The position numbers were made by a program, and so were the translations under genes. From positions 62,001-126,000 of the forward strand of contig JANNUS010000006.1 of the NCBI GenBank assembly GCA_031395485.1: DNA of 64,000 nt, given 5' to 3'. The notes under the pieces are model-generated. The model had not been told where the DNA came from. It did not search any database and worked only from the letters and a program-made list of their open reading frames with translations. Within the stretch, counting starts at the first letter, position 1. Each line of letters opens with the position of its first letter. Positions 41,874 through 50,025 of this stretch are shown piece by piece. The DNA is from UBA2336 sp031395485. GTDB taxonomy: Bacteria; Bacteroidota; Bacteroidia; Cytophagales; Cyclobacteriaceae.

Positions 41874-44120
41874 ATGATTTTCCATTTTCGAAAAGCCCTG
41901 CTCCTTATTCTCTGTTCCGCCTCTATGGCGGTCGGGCAAGGATCACTTAAAGGAAGTGTTTATGAAGAGGGCAGCAATCAACCACTTACGGGAGCCTATA
42001 TTCTTCTCTCTGGAATAGGAGCAGGAGCACTTGCTAATGGAAACGGTAATTTTTTTATTCCAAAAATCCAACCTGGCTCATATCAGATAGAAGTTTCTTT
42101 TATTGGATATTCGTCTGCAATTCAAGCCGTAGAAATACTGGATAAAAGCGCGACTGAATTAATTATTTTACTAAAACCCGGAAATATTCAATTGGCCGAT
42201 GTAGTGATTTCGTCCAGTGCTGACCGACCCCTCAACACACTTTCTCCAATTGATATTAAGCTTCGTCCCACCAATACTTCACAAGATATTTTGCGAATGG
42301 TTCCAGGGCTTTTTATCGCACAACATGCTGGTGGCGGAAAAGCCGAACAAATCTTTCTCCGCGGTTTTGATATTGACCATGGCACGGACATAAACCTAGA
42401 GGTAGATGGCCTTCCGGTGAACATGGTTTCACACGCGCACGGCCAAGGCTATTCCGACTTGCACTTTCTTATTCCGGAATTAGTGCAGTTCGCAGACTTT
42501 GATAAAGGACCCTATTTTGCAGACAAAGGAGATTTTACCACAGCCGGTTACGTAGATTTTCAAACTAAAAATTCACTTGAACGAAATTTTGTAAAAGCCG
42601 AAGGTGGACAATTCGGGAGTTTCCGCGGAGTGGCTGGTATCAATTTTATTCCAGCACAGTCAACAAAACAAACCGGCTATATCGCCTCCGAATTTTTCAG
42701 GTCTGATGGTTATTTTGAAAGTCCGCAGGATTTTAAGCGATTCAATATTACCGGAAAATACACGCGCGAGTTGAATACTTCAAACAGACTAACGGTGGGC
42801 GCCAGTTTTTTTAACAGCAGCTGGGATGCTTCGGGGCAAATTCCGGAGCGGGCCGTTAAAAGCGGAGAGATTTCATCTTTCGGTTCCATCGATGACACGG
42901 AGGGCGGAGAAACTGGAAGAATTAATCTGTATGCAAAACATTACTCTCAATTCGGTAACGGCTCAACGTTTGATCAACAGGTGTATGGTGTGCACTACAA
43001 TTTTAATCTGTACTCAAATTTTACCTTTTACCTGAACGATCCGGTGAATGGCGATCAAATCCAACAGGAAGAATCTCGGATGATTTATGGGTACAAAGCC
43101 AATTATAATACTTCGGGATTTTTATTCGGTAAAGAATTAAAAACACATGTCGGTGCAGGCATACGCTATGACGATGTGAATGACATTGCTCTATCGAACA
43201 CGGTTAAAAGAGAATTTCTGAGTGACATTCAGCGCGGAGATTTATCGGAAGCAAACATGAATGCTTTTGTAAGTGAAACAATTGCATTAAACGAGCGATG
43301 GTCCGTGAACGCGGCCGCACGATTTGATTATTTTACATTCGGGTATGATAATAAACTAACAGATGAAAAGAAAAAAGAGAACGCCTATATCGTAAGTCCG
43401 AAGCTAAACATCAATTATCAGGTAAATGAAAACACACAACTCTACGTTCGCTCCGGAACTGGCTTTCACTCAAATGATGCGCGGGTAGTAGTTGAACAAA
43501 ATGCAAAAGAGATTCTTCCGCGCGCTTATGGAGTTGATCTTGGGGTAAACACTAAGCTATCAGACAAGGTATTACTTCAAGCAGCCATATGGCGCCTCGA
43601 TCTCGATCAGGAATTTGTGTATGTTGGTGATGCGGGCATTGTAGAGCCAAGTGGAAAAACGCAACGTCAGGGAATTGATCTTTCGATTCGGTATCAGATA
43701 TTGACATGGCTATTTGCCGATACCGATGTTACATTGGCCGATCCGAAAGCAAAAGGAACTATAGAAGGGGAAGACAACATTCCATTGGCTCCGAAGTTTT
43801 CGAGCATTGGCGGATTAACCATTCGTTCTAAAAACGGTTTAAACGGAAGCTTGCGCTATCGCTACCTGGATGATCGCGCAGCCAATGAAGACAATAGTGT
43901 GGTAGCGGAGGGGTATTTTCTAATGGACGGTGTGCTTAACTACACTAAACCAAAATTTGAAATCGGCTTTTCAGTTGAAAACATTCTTAACGCAGAATGG
44001 AAAGAAGCCCAATTTGTCACTGAATCGAGAATGTTTACTGAAGCCGAGCCTGTTTCTGAAATTCATTTTACACCAGGGACTCCTTTTTTCACTAAACTTC
44101 ATCTTAGCTTCTTTTTTTGA
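41874..44120 (+). CDS. TonB-dependent outer-membrane receptor of the DUF4331 cluster
   Basis: A 748-residue receptor. Signal peptide about 1-21 (ASMAVGQ), CarboxypepD_reg domain about 22-105 (LKGSVYEEGSNQPLTGAYILL), plug about 115-225 with LFIAQHAGGGKAEQIFLRGFDIDHGTDINLEVDG and VSHAHGQGYSDLHFLIPE, and a beta barrel ending in HLSFFF. The histidine-containing plug stretch resembles metal or siderophore-type receptors, but the ligand is not determined. Last gene before the fasciclin gene, which has its own copy of the candidate ECF promoter. Confidence 0.88.
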   Translation: MIFHFRKALLLILCSASMAVGQGSLKGSVYEEGSNQPLTGAYILLSGIGAGALANGNGNFFIPKIQPGSYQIEVSFIGYSSAIQAVEILDKSATELIILLKPGNIQLADVVISSSADRPLNTLSPIDIKLRPTNTSQDILRMVPGLFIAQHAGGGKAEQIFLRGFDIDHGTDINLEVDGLPVNMVSHAHGQGYSDLHFLIPELVQFADFDKGPYFADKGDFTTAGYVDFQTKNSLERNFVKAEGGQFGSFRGVAGINFIPAQSTKQTGYIASEFFRSDGYFESPQDFKRFNITGKYTRELNTSNRLTVGASFFNSSWDASGQIPERAVKSGEISSFGSIDDTEGGETGRINLYAKHYSQFGNGSTFDQQVYGVHYNFNLYSNFTFYLNDPVNGDQIQQEESRMIYGYKANYNTSGFLFGKELKTHVGAGIRYDDVNDIALSNTVKREFLSDIQRGDLSEANMNAFVSETIALNERWSVNAAARFDYFTFGYDNKLTDEKKKENAYIVSPKLNINYQVNENTQLYVRSGTGFHSNDARVVVEQNAKEILPRAYGVDLGVNTKLSDKVLLQAAIWRLDLDQEFVYVGDAGIVEPSGKTQRQGIDLSIRYQILTWLFADTDVTLADPKAKGTIEGEDNIPLAPKFSSIGGLTIRSKNGLNGSLRYRYLDDRAANEDNSVVAEGYFLMDGVLNYTKPKFEIGFSVENILNAEWKEAQFVTESRMFTEAEPVSEIHFTPGTPFFTKLHLSFFF

Positions 44121-44136
44121 TAACAAACAATATGAG

Positions 44137-44161
44137 ATCCAGTGTTGAGGTAATGTTCGTA
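44137..44161 (+). promoter_or_regulatory. Candidate ECF promoter of the fasciclin gene
   Basis: ATCCAG (44137-44142), 13 bases, then TTCGTA (44156-44161), identical in both boxes and spacing to the site at 39219-39243. The fasciclin ATG is 38 bases after the TTCGTA end. Confidence 0.55.
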
Positions 44162-44198
44162 TGTAAAGAATACGATTAAACCAATAAAAATAAACAGT

Positions 44199-44741
44199 AT
44201 GAAAAAATTAACCATGTTAGCAGTAGGCTTATTTGTAGTAAGCGCAACAGCCTTCGCTCAAAAATCGGTGATGGTAGGCGGAGCAGAAATGTATCCGACT
44301 AAAAACATCATTGAAAATGCCGTAAACTCAAAAGACCACACTACACTTGTAGCGGCTGTAAAAGCAGCAGGGTTAGTGGAGACATTGCAGAGTGCCGGTC
44401 CCTTTACTGTGTTTGCTCCAACCAATGATGCGTTCGCGAAATTGCCTGCTGGTACGGTAGACAATTTATTGAAGCCAGAGAACAAAGCAACCCTTTCTGC
44501 AGTTCTTACCTATCATGTAATAGCTGGTAAGTTCAGTTCAGCCGATGTAGCCAAAGCAATCAAAGCCGGAAACGGAAAAGCTGAGTTCAAAACTGTTCAG
44601 GGCGGAAAACTCTGGGCGATGATGGATGGAAAAAATGTTGTGTTGAAAGATGAAAAAGGCAACACTTCAAAAATCACGATCATGGATGTGAACCAATCCA
44701 ATGGAGTAATTCACGTGATTGATACAGTGGTGATGCCGTAA
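44199..44741 (+). CDS. Secreted single-domain fasciclin (FAS1) protein
   Basis: A 180-residue exported protein. Signal peptide about 1-20 (ATAFAQ), then a complete FAS1 domain (PFTVFAPTNDAFAKLPAGTVDNLL, LTYHVIAGKFSSADV, MDVNQSNGVIHVIDTVVMP). It is close in design to MPT70/MPT83, the fasciclin proteins controlled by SigK in mycobacteria. A candidate ECF promoter precedes it and a perfect bidirectional terminator follows. Its binding partner is unknown. Confidence 0.93.
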   Translation: MKKLTMLAVGLFVVSATAFAQKSVMVGGAEMYPTKNIIENAVNSKDHTTLVAAVKAAGLVETLQSAGPFTVFAPTNDAFAKLPAGTVDNLLKPENKATLSAVLTYHVIAGKFSSADVAKAIKAGNGKAEFKTVQGGKLWAMMDGKNVVLKDEKGNTSKITIMDVNQSNGVIHVIDTVVMP

Positions 44742-44761
44742 TCGTAATTAAATATCTAACA

Positions 44762-44795
44762 AAAAATGCCGATGAATTTCTTCATCGGCATTTTT
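44762..44795. terminator. Bidirectional rho-independent terminator
   Basis: AAAAATGCCGATGAA (44762-44776) and TTCATCGGCATTTTT (44781-44795) form a perfect 15-bp stem with a 4-base loop, T runs on both strands, between the convergent fasciclin and lpdA genes. Confidence 0.9.
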
Positions 44796-44811
44796 AATTA
44801 CTTGGCCTTCT

Positions 44812-46203
44812 TTATAAGTGAATCACTTCACCATAAGCAGCGGCTGCAGCTTCCATGATAGCTTCACTCATGGTTGGATGCGGGTGTACCGATTTAATAA
44901 TTTCATGGCCTGTAGTTTCAAGATTTCTTGCCACTACAACTTCAGCAATCATCTCCGTAACGTTAGCTCCAATGAAGTGCGCACCTAGCCACTCACCATA
45001 TTTTGCATCGAAAATCAATTTAACGAAACCATCTGCAGCCCCAGCCGCTTTTGCTTTACCGGATGCGGTAAACGGAAATTTGCCAACTTTAATTTCATAA
45101 CCAGCTTTCTTAGCGGCTTCCTCTGTATAGCCAACAGAAGCAATCTCGGGATTGCAGTATGTACAACCAGGAAGATTATTATAATTTAATGGATGCGGAT
45201 TTTGTCCTGCCATTTTCTCAACACAAATAATTCCTTCTGCAGATGCAACGTGTGCTAATGCAGGCCCTTTTACAATATCTCCGATCGCGTAAATGCCAGC
45301 AACATTTGTTTTGTAGAAGTCATCAACAACTACGCGGCCTTTATCGGTCTTTACTCCAACATCCTCCAGTCCAATGCCTTCGATGTTTGTTGTAACACCC
45401 ACCGCGGACAAAACAACATCAGCCTCAATTTTAATTTCTCCTGTTGGAGTTTTTACCGTTGCAATGCAGCCCTTTCCGGAAGTATCAACTTTCGTTACTT
45501 CCGAACTTGTATAAATAGTCATCCCCGCTTTTTTGAACGACTTCTCCAACGCCTTCGAAACATCTACATCCTCTACGGGAACAACGTTCGGCAAAAACTC
45601 CACAATCGTTACCTCTGTTCCCAATGTGTTATAGAAATAGGCGAACTCAACACCGATTGCACCTGAACCAATCACTAATAATTTTTTAGGTTGCTCCGGC
45701 ATTACCATTGCTTCGCGATAGCCAATAATTTTCTTTCCGTCAATTTTAATGTTTGGTAATTCGCGCGCGCGACTTCCGGTTGCTACAATAATATTCTTTG
45801 CTTCGTAATCAATTTTCTTTCCAGCAGCATCTGCAACCTCTACTTTACCACCCTTTTTTAATTTTGCTGTACCAGCTATATGATCAATTTTATTTTTCTT
45901 GAATAGAAACTGAATTCCTTTGCTCATGCCTCCTGCGACTTCGCGGCTTCTCTTAACGATAGATCCAAAATCCGCTTTCGCATCCTTCACTTCTATACCG
46001 TAATCTTTCGCATGCTGAATATATTCAAACACATTGGCGCTTTTCAATAAGGCCTTTGTAGGAATACACCCCCAGTTTAAGCAAACCCCACCCAACTCGG
46101 TCTTCTCTACTACTCCTACTTTCATTCCCAACTGAGAAGCGCGGATAGCGGCAACATATCCCCCGGGACCGCTTCCGATAACGATCAAATCATATTTTGA
46201 CAT
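44812..46203 (-). CDS. lpdA: Dihydrolipoyl dehydrogenase
   Basis: A 463-residue FAD enzyme (E3) that reoxidises dihydrolipoamide in 2-oxoacid dehydrogenase complexes. FAD loop GSGPGG (10-15), redox pair Cys41/Cys46 in GGVCLNWGCIPTK and the catalytic C-terminal HPHPTMSE are present. A longer frame begins at 46233, but a -7 box (46231-46238) covers that ATG, so the ATG at 46203 is chosen, giving the usual MSKYDLIVIG start. It is monocistronic, divergent from fabG, and ends at a shared terminator. Confidence 0.95.
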   Translation of the reverse strand: MSKYDLIVIGSGPGGYVAAIRASQLGMKVGVVEKTELGGVCLNWGCIPTKALLKSANVFEYIQHAKDYGIEVKDAKADFGSIVKRSREVAGGMSKGIQFLFKKNKIDHIAGTAKLKKGGKVEVADAAGKKIDYEAKNIIVATGSRARELPNIKIDGKKIIGYREAMVMPEQPKKLLVIGSGAIGVEFAYFYNTLGTEVTIVEFLPNVVPVEDVDVSKALEKSFKKAGMTIYTSSEVTKVDTSGKGCIATVKTPTGEIKIEADVVLSAVGVTTNIEGIGLEDVGVKTDKGRVVVDDFYKTNVAGIYAIGDIVKGPALAHVASAEGIICVEKMAGQNPHPLNYNNLPGCTYCNPEIASVGYTEEAAKKAGYEIKVGKFPFTASGKAKAAGAADGFVKLIFDAKYGEWLGAHFIGANVTEMIAEVVVARNLETTGHEIIKSVHPHPTMSEAIMEAAAAAYGEVIHL

Positions 46204-46230
46204 AGACGTGGATTTTAATTTAAATGCCGC

Positions 46231-46238
46231 CAAATATA
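46231..46238 (-). promoter_or_regulatory. -7 box of lpdA
   Basis: The minus strand reads TATATTTG, matching TAnnTTTG, 27 bases before the chosen ATG. It overlaps the upstream in-frame ATG at 46231-46233, which argues against that start. Confidence 0.5.
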
Positions 46239-46287
46239 AGGGAATTGACCTAAGAAATGAAGGCCCACAAGAATGATCAGAAATGTC

Positions 46288-46295
46288 TATTTTTG
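46288..46295 (+). promoter_or_regulatory. -7 box of fabG
   Basis: TATTTTTG, 29 bases before the fabG ATG at 46325; it rules out the in-frame ATG at 46283, which is upstream of the box. Confidence 0.45.
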
Positions 46296-46324
46296 GGCAT
46301 TGCGCTTTAAAAACGACTAAAAAA

Positions 46325-47071
46325 ATGAAATTACTTCAGGGAAAAAACGCTCTTATCACGGGAGCCTCCAAAGGTATCGGCCGATCCATTGCACTGAAAT
46401 TTGCTGAGCAAGGTGCGAACGTTGCCTTTACCTATTTATCTAGTGTTGAACAAGGTCAGGCACTTGAAGTCGAGCTTGCTTCAAAAGGGGTAAAAGCGAA
46501 AGGCTACCGTTCTGATGCTTCTGATTTTGCTCAAGCGGATAAATTGATCAACGATGTAGTAGTTGATTTCGGATCGCTTGATATTCTTGTGAACAACGCA
46601 GGTATTACAATGGATAATTTATTGCTCCGCATGAATGAAGAGGCTTGGGACAAAGTAATTAACGTGAATTTGAAATCGTGTTTCAACACGGTGAAGGCTG
46701 CTACAAAGCCCATGATGAAACAAAGAGGCGGTTCTATCATCAACATGACTTCGGTAGTGGGTTTGAAAGGAAATGCGGGCCAAACCAATTATTCTGCTTC
46801 GAAAGCTGGTATTGTTGGTTTCACAAAATCTGTTGCCTTGGAGTTAGGATCTCGCGGAATTCGCTCGAACGCCATTGCACCGGGATTTATCGAGACTGAA
46901 ATGACTGCTGTTCTAGATCCTAAAACTGTACAAGGCTGGCGCGATGCCATTCCCTTGAAGCGTGGCGGAAAACCTGAAGATGTAGCAGATGCTTGTGTAT
47001 TTCTTGGATCAGATTTATCATCCTACATAACCGGGCAAGTATTGCAAGTAGATGGTGGTATGCTCACCTAA
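46325..47071 (+). CDS. fabG: 3-oxoacyl-[acyl-carrier-protein] reductase
   Basis: A 248-residue SDR that reduces 3-oxoacyl-ACP with NADPH in fatty-acid elongation. Cofactor loop TGASKGIG, NNAG motif (VNNAGITMDN), catalytic Ser, and YSASK are all intact, in contrast to the SDR at 4767-5552. The longer frame from 46283 starts before the -7 box; the ATG at 46325 gives MKLLQGKNALITG. It is the only gene of its strand before the methionine genes; nearby acpP or fabF are not present. Confidence 0.9.
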   Translation: MKLLQGKNALITGASKGIGRSIALKFAEQGANVAFTYLSSVEQGQALEVELASKGVKAKGYRSDASDFAQADKLINDVVVDFGSLDILVNNAGITMDNLLLRMNEEAWDKVINVNLKSCFNTVKAATKPMMKQRGGSIINMTSVVGLKGNAGQTNYSASKAGIVGFTKSVALELGSRGIRSNAIAPGFIETEMTAVLDPKTVQGWRDAIPLKRGGKPEDVADACVFLGSDLSSYITGQVLQVDGGMLT

Positions 47072-47261
47072 AATCTGTAAAGAAGAATCTTAAAAAAAAG
47101 ACTTGTTTGTTTAAAAAGAAAAATACCAAACAACTGTTCGTGTTTTGATTTATTCAAAAATTAGTGAGAGTTTTTTGAAAAAATTTTTTAATAAATTTCT
47201 CATTCAATCTGCTCTTTAGCAGGAAGTTACAATCAGTCCTAAAAAATACTTGTTTAGAGCA

Positions 47262-47295
47262 TTTGGTGTTATCATCTTTTCTAAGCCTATATTTG
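47262..47295 (+). promoter_or_regulatory. Promoter of the SAM riboswitch transcript
   Basis: TTTG (47262-47265), 22 bases, then TATATTTG (47288-47295). The riboswitch aptamer begins 22 bases downstream, so the start is expected just before it. The region from 47072 to 47261 is AT-rich and holds no gene I can support. Confidence 0.5.
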
Positions 47296-47317
47296 TTCAC
47301 GTTCTTTAACATTTTCA

Positions 47318-47436
47318 CTTATCAAGAAAGGCAGAGGGTAATGGCCCTGTGAAGCCTTGACAACCTAGTCCGCTCCGATAACTATCGGAAGGAAAAAGGT
47401 GCCAATTCCAACTTCGAGAAATCGGAGAGAGATAAG
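47318..47436 (+). promoter_or_regulatory. SAM-I (S-box) riboswitch
   Basis: The aptamer opens CTTATCAAGA and closes GAGATAAG, pairing as helix P1 (CTTATC with GATAAG). The conserved core words AGAGGGTAATGGCCC, TGACAACCT and GGTGCCAATTCC appear in the usual order. It binds S-adenosylmethionine and turns the downstream methionine genes off when SAM is abundant. An intrinsic terminator follows at 47477-47508. It lies 169 bases ahead of the cystathionine gamma-synthase-type gene. Confidence 0.92.
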
Positions 47437-47476
47437 TCAGATAATAGCTTCGAAATTCTACCTAAAAATATTCAAC

Positions 47477-47508
47477 AGCTCTTCTGATTTATCGGAAGAG
47501 CTTTTTTT
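47477..47508 (+). terminator. Riboswitch-controlled intrinsic terminator
   Basis: AGCTCTTC (47477-47484) pairs with GAAGAGCT (47495-47502), followed by seven T. It is 97 bases before the gene start, the expected position for a transcriptional riboswitch expression platform. Confidence 0.85.
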
Positions 47509-47605
47509 ATGCCCACACTTTTGGTGCGGTACATAAAACGGCACTCCGATATGCCTTTCATGGTAAGTGGTTTTAAAATTTTTAAACCAAAAAAAAACAA
47601 TTACC

Positions 47606-48778
47606 ATGGGCAACACAACAACAAACCTCATCCATTCCATCCCTGTTGACGAATTAACAGGATCGATCTCCGTACCGATTTATCAAACAGCAACCTATGT
47701 GCAACAAGCACCCGGTGTAAACAAAGGCTTTGATTATGGCCGCTCCAATAACCCAACGCGCTTGGCACTGGAAAACATCGTTGCCAAATTAGAGGGTGGT
47801 CATTCGGGGTTTGCGTTCGCCACAGGCCTGGCTGCCATTGATGCTGTATTAAAAACACTTTCATCGGGCGATGAAATTGTAGCGGTCGATGATATCTATG
47901 GTGGAGCCTATCGCTTGTTCACCCACATTTATGAAAAATTTGGTATCACCGTACAATACGTTGACACAACTGATGCTGACAATGTGTGTGATTACATCAA
48001 CGAAAAAACCAAACTCGTTTGGTTAGAGTCTCCGACTAATCCTACACTTAAAGTTTCCGACATTGAAAAAATTGCAACCATCGCGCACGCCAATCAAGCG
48101 TTGGTAGTTGTAGATAATACGTTTGCGTCACCCGTTGCACAACAACCGTTGAAGCTTGGAGCGGACATTGTAATTCACAGCGGCACAAAATATTTAGCGG
48201 GTCACTCTGACCTCGTTGCCGGATTGGTGGTTGTGAAAACAGAAGAACTTGCAGAAAAAATAAAATTTATACAAAATGCATCTGGTGGAATTCTTGGTCC
48301 ACAAGATTGCTGGCTTACAATTCGTGGCATTGAAACGGTAACGTTGCGTGTAGAGCGTCAATGCAAAACGGCACAGAAAGCCGCTGAGTATCTTTTGTCG
48401 TGCGCGGATGTTGCATCCGTTTACTATCCCGGATTACCAACTCATAAAAATCATGAACTAGCAGCACGGCAGCAAAACGGATTATTTGGAGGCGTTATTT
48501 CATTCACCCTTAAAGATGATACCGAGCAGGCTGCAACTGAATTTGTAACCTCTACGCACTATTTTAAGCTGGCCGAAAGCCTGGGTGGAGTAAAAAGTTT
48601 AATCTGCCACCCCGCACAGATGACCCATAAGTCAGTGCCCGTTGAAAAACGTCATCAATCAGGTGTTGCCGATTCATTGATTCGATTATCCTGCGGAATA
48701 GAAGATGTTGAAGATCTAATTGATGATTTGCAACAAGCCTTTGTAAAAACTAAGAAAATAATTGCTGTCGTAGCCTAA
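47606..48778 (+). CDS. Cystathionine gamma-synthase-type trans-sulfuration enzyme
   Basis: A 390-residue PLP enzyme of the Cys/Met metabolism family. The PLP lysine is in the motif HSGTKYLAGHSD; YGRSNNPTR and GFAFATGLAAIDAVL are standard family stretches. The start ATG at 47606 (MGNTTTNLIHS) is preferred to the GTG 39 bases upstream. Riboswitch control and the following homoserine dehydrogenase point to methionine synthesis, thus cystathionine gamma-synthase (or O-acetylhomoserine sulfhydrylase); cystathionine gamma-lyase cannot be excluded by sequence. Confidence 0.85.
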   Translation: MGNTTTNLIHSIPVDELTGSISVPIYQTATYVQQAPGVNKGFDYGRSNNPTRLALENIVAKLEGGHSGFAFATGLAAIDAVLKTLSSGDEIVAVDDIYGGAYRLFTHIYEKFGITVQYVDTTDADNVCDYINEKTKLVWLESPTNPTLKVSDIEKIATIAHANQALVVVDNTFASPVAQQPLKLGADIVIHSGTKYLAGHSDLVAGLVVVKTEELAEKIKFIQNASGGILGPQDCWLTIRGIETVTLRVERQCKTAQKAAEYLLSCADVASVYYPGLPTHKNHELAARQQNGLFGGVISFTLKDDTEQAATEFVTSTHYFKLAESLGGVKSLICHPAQMTHKSVPVEKRHQSGVADSLIRLSCGIEDVEDLIDDLQQAFVKTKKIIAVVA

Positions 48779-48790
48779 ACATAAATTGTC

Positions 48791-50023
48791 ATGAGAAATA
48801 AATTAACACTTGGCGTATTTGGTTTCGGTTGTGTAGGGCAAGGCCTTTACCATGTTTTGGAAGAAACACATGGGCTAAAAGCAGAGATAAAAAAAATCTG
48901 CGTGAAGAATAAGGCTAAGCAACGGCCATTCGATAATAGTTTATTTACATTTCAAAAAGAAGATATTCTCAACGATCCGGAGATTGATGTAGTGGTAGAG
49001 TTGATTGACGATTCAAAAGCCGCCTTTCAAATTTTGAAATCAGCGTTGCAGAACGGTAAACATGTTGTGACGGCCAATAAAAAAATGCTCGCTGAAAATC
49101 TGGAAGAGATTCATTTTCTACAACAACAATATGATCGGTCGGTATTGTACGAAGGGGCGGTGTGCGGAAGTATCCCCATACTCCGAAACCTGGAAGAATA
49201 TTATGACAATGACTTACTGACGGGCATTGAAGGGATTTTCAATGGCTCAACCAATTACATACTCACAAAGGTTTTCGAAGAAAAGAAATCCTACACCGAT
49301 GCATTAAAGCAGGCTCAGGATTTAGGTTTTGCTGAATCGAATCCGGCTCTGGATGTTCAAGGGTTCGATCCTAAATTCAAATTAGCAATTGCGATTGCCC
49401 ACGCATTTGGCGTTTTCGTGAAGCCCGAAGATATTATCAACATCGGTATTGATAAAATTTCAGATCTCGATTTACAGTTTGCCCGTGAAAAAGGATACAG
49501 TGTTAAACTAATAGCACGCGCCATTAAAGTGAATGGGAAGATCTTTGCGCTGGTTGCTCCACAGTTTATAGAAAGCGAAACCCCATTCAGTACGGTTCGT
49601 CACGAATACAATGCTGTGCAGGTACAAGGAGCCTTTTCCGATAAGCAACTTTTCATTGGAAAAGGAGCTGGAAGTTATCCAACCGGTTCAGCGGTATTGT
49701 CTGATATTTCTGCCCTGTCTTATGATTATCGGTACGAGTATAAAAAGATTAATCAACTTCCGGTAAACACATTCTCAGACGATTGGTCTGTGGAGGTTTT
49801 TGTACGATTCCCTCACGGTGAGTCCGTTGCGATTGGAGACTTTGAAAATTTCAAATCCGGCTACGCAGCGAATGGACAAAACTATATGGTAGGGGAAGTA
49901 AATTATGCCAAATTGAAAGAATGGACGACTAATGAAAATATTGGCATTATACTCGCCCCTCAAGCGACTTTCAAATTGCAGCAATCTTCCAAAAACGTGG
50001 ACGCAGATTATGCGGTTGCCTGA
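48791..50023 (+). CDS. Homoserine dehydrogenase
   Basis: A 410-residue enzyme converting aspartate semialdehyde to homoserine. NAD(P) fold FGFGCVGQGLYHVL is at the N-terminus, and the catalytic region contains EGAVCGSIPILRNLEEYY, IEGIFNGSTNYILT and DPKFKLAIAIAHAF with the conserved Lys. There is no aspartokinase fusion. It begins 12 bases after the trans-sulfuration gene, so both are under the SAM-I riboswitch. Confidence 0.92.
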   Translation: MRNKLTLGVFGFGCVGQGLYHVLEETHGLKAEIKKICVKNKAKQRPFDNSLFTFQKEDILNDPEIDVVVELIDDSKAAFQILKSALQNGKHVVTANKKMLAENLEEIHFLQQQYDRSVLYEGAVCGSIPILRNLEEYYDNDLLTGIEGIFNGSTNYILTKVFEEKKSYTDALKQAQDLGFAESNPALDVQGFDPKFKLAIAIAHAFGVFVKPEDIINIGIDKISDLDLQFAREKGYSVKLIARAIKVNGKIFALVAPQFIESETPFSTVRHEYNAVQVQGAFSDKQLFIGKGAGSYPTGSAVLSDISALSYDYRYEYKKINQLPVNTFSDDWSVEVFVRFPHGESVAIGDFENFKSGYAANGQNYMVGEVNYAKLKEWTTNENIGIILAPQATFKLQQSSKNVDADYAVA

Positions 50024-50025
50024 AC

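Noticed and set aside
46204..46233. Upstream start for dihydrolipoyl dehydrogenase
   Set aside because: The ATG overlaps the probable -7 box, and the ten extra residues do not match the family start.
46283..46324. Upstream start for fabG
   Set aside because: It lies upstream of the -7 box TATTTTTG; the 14 added residues have no family support.
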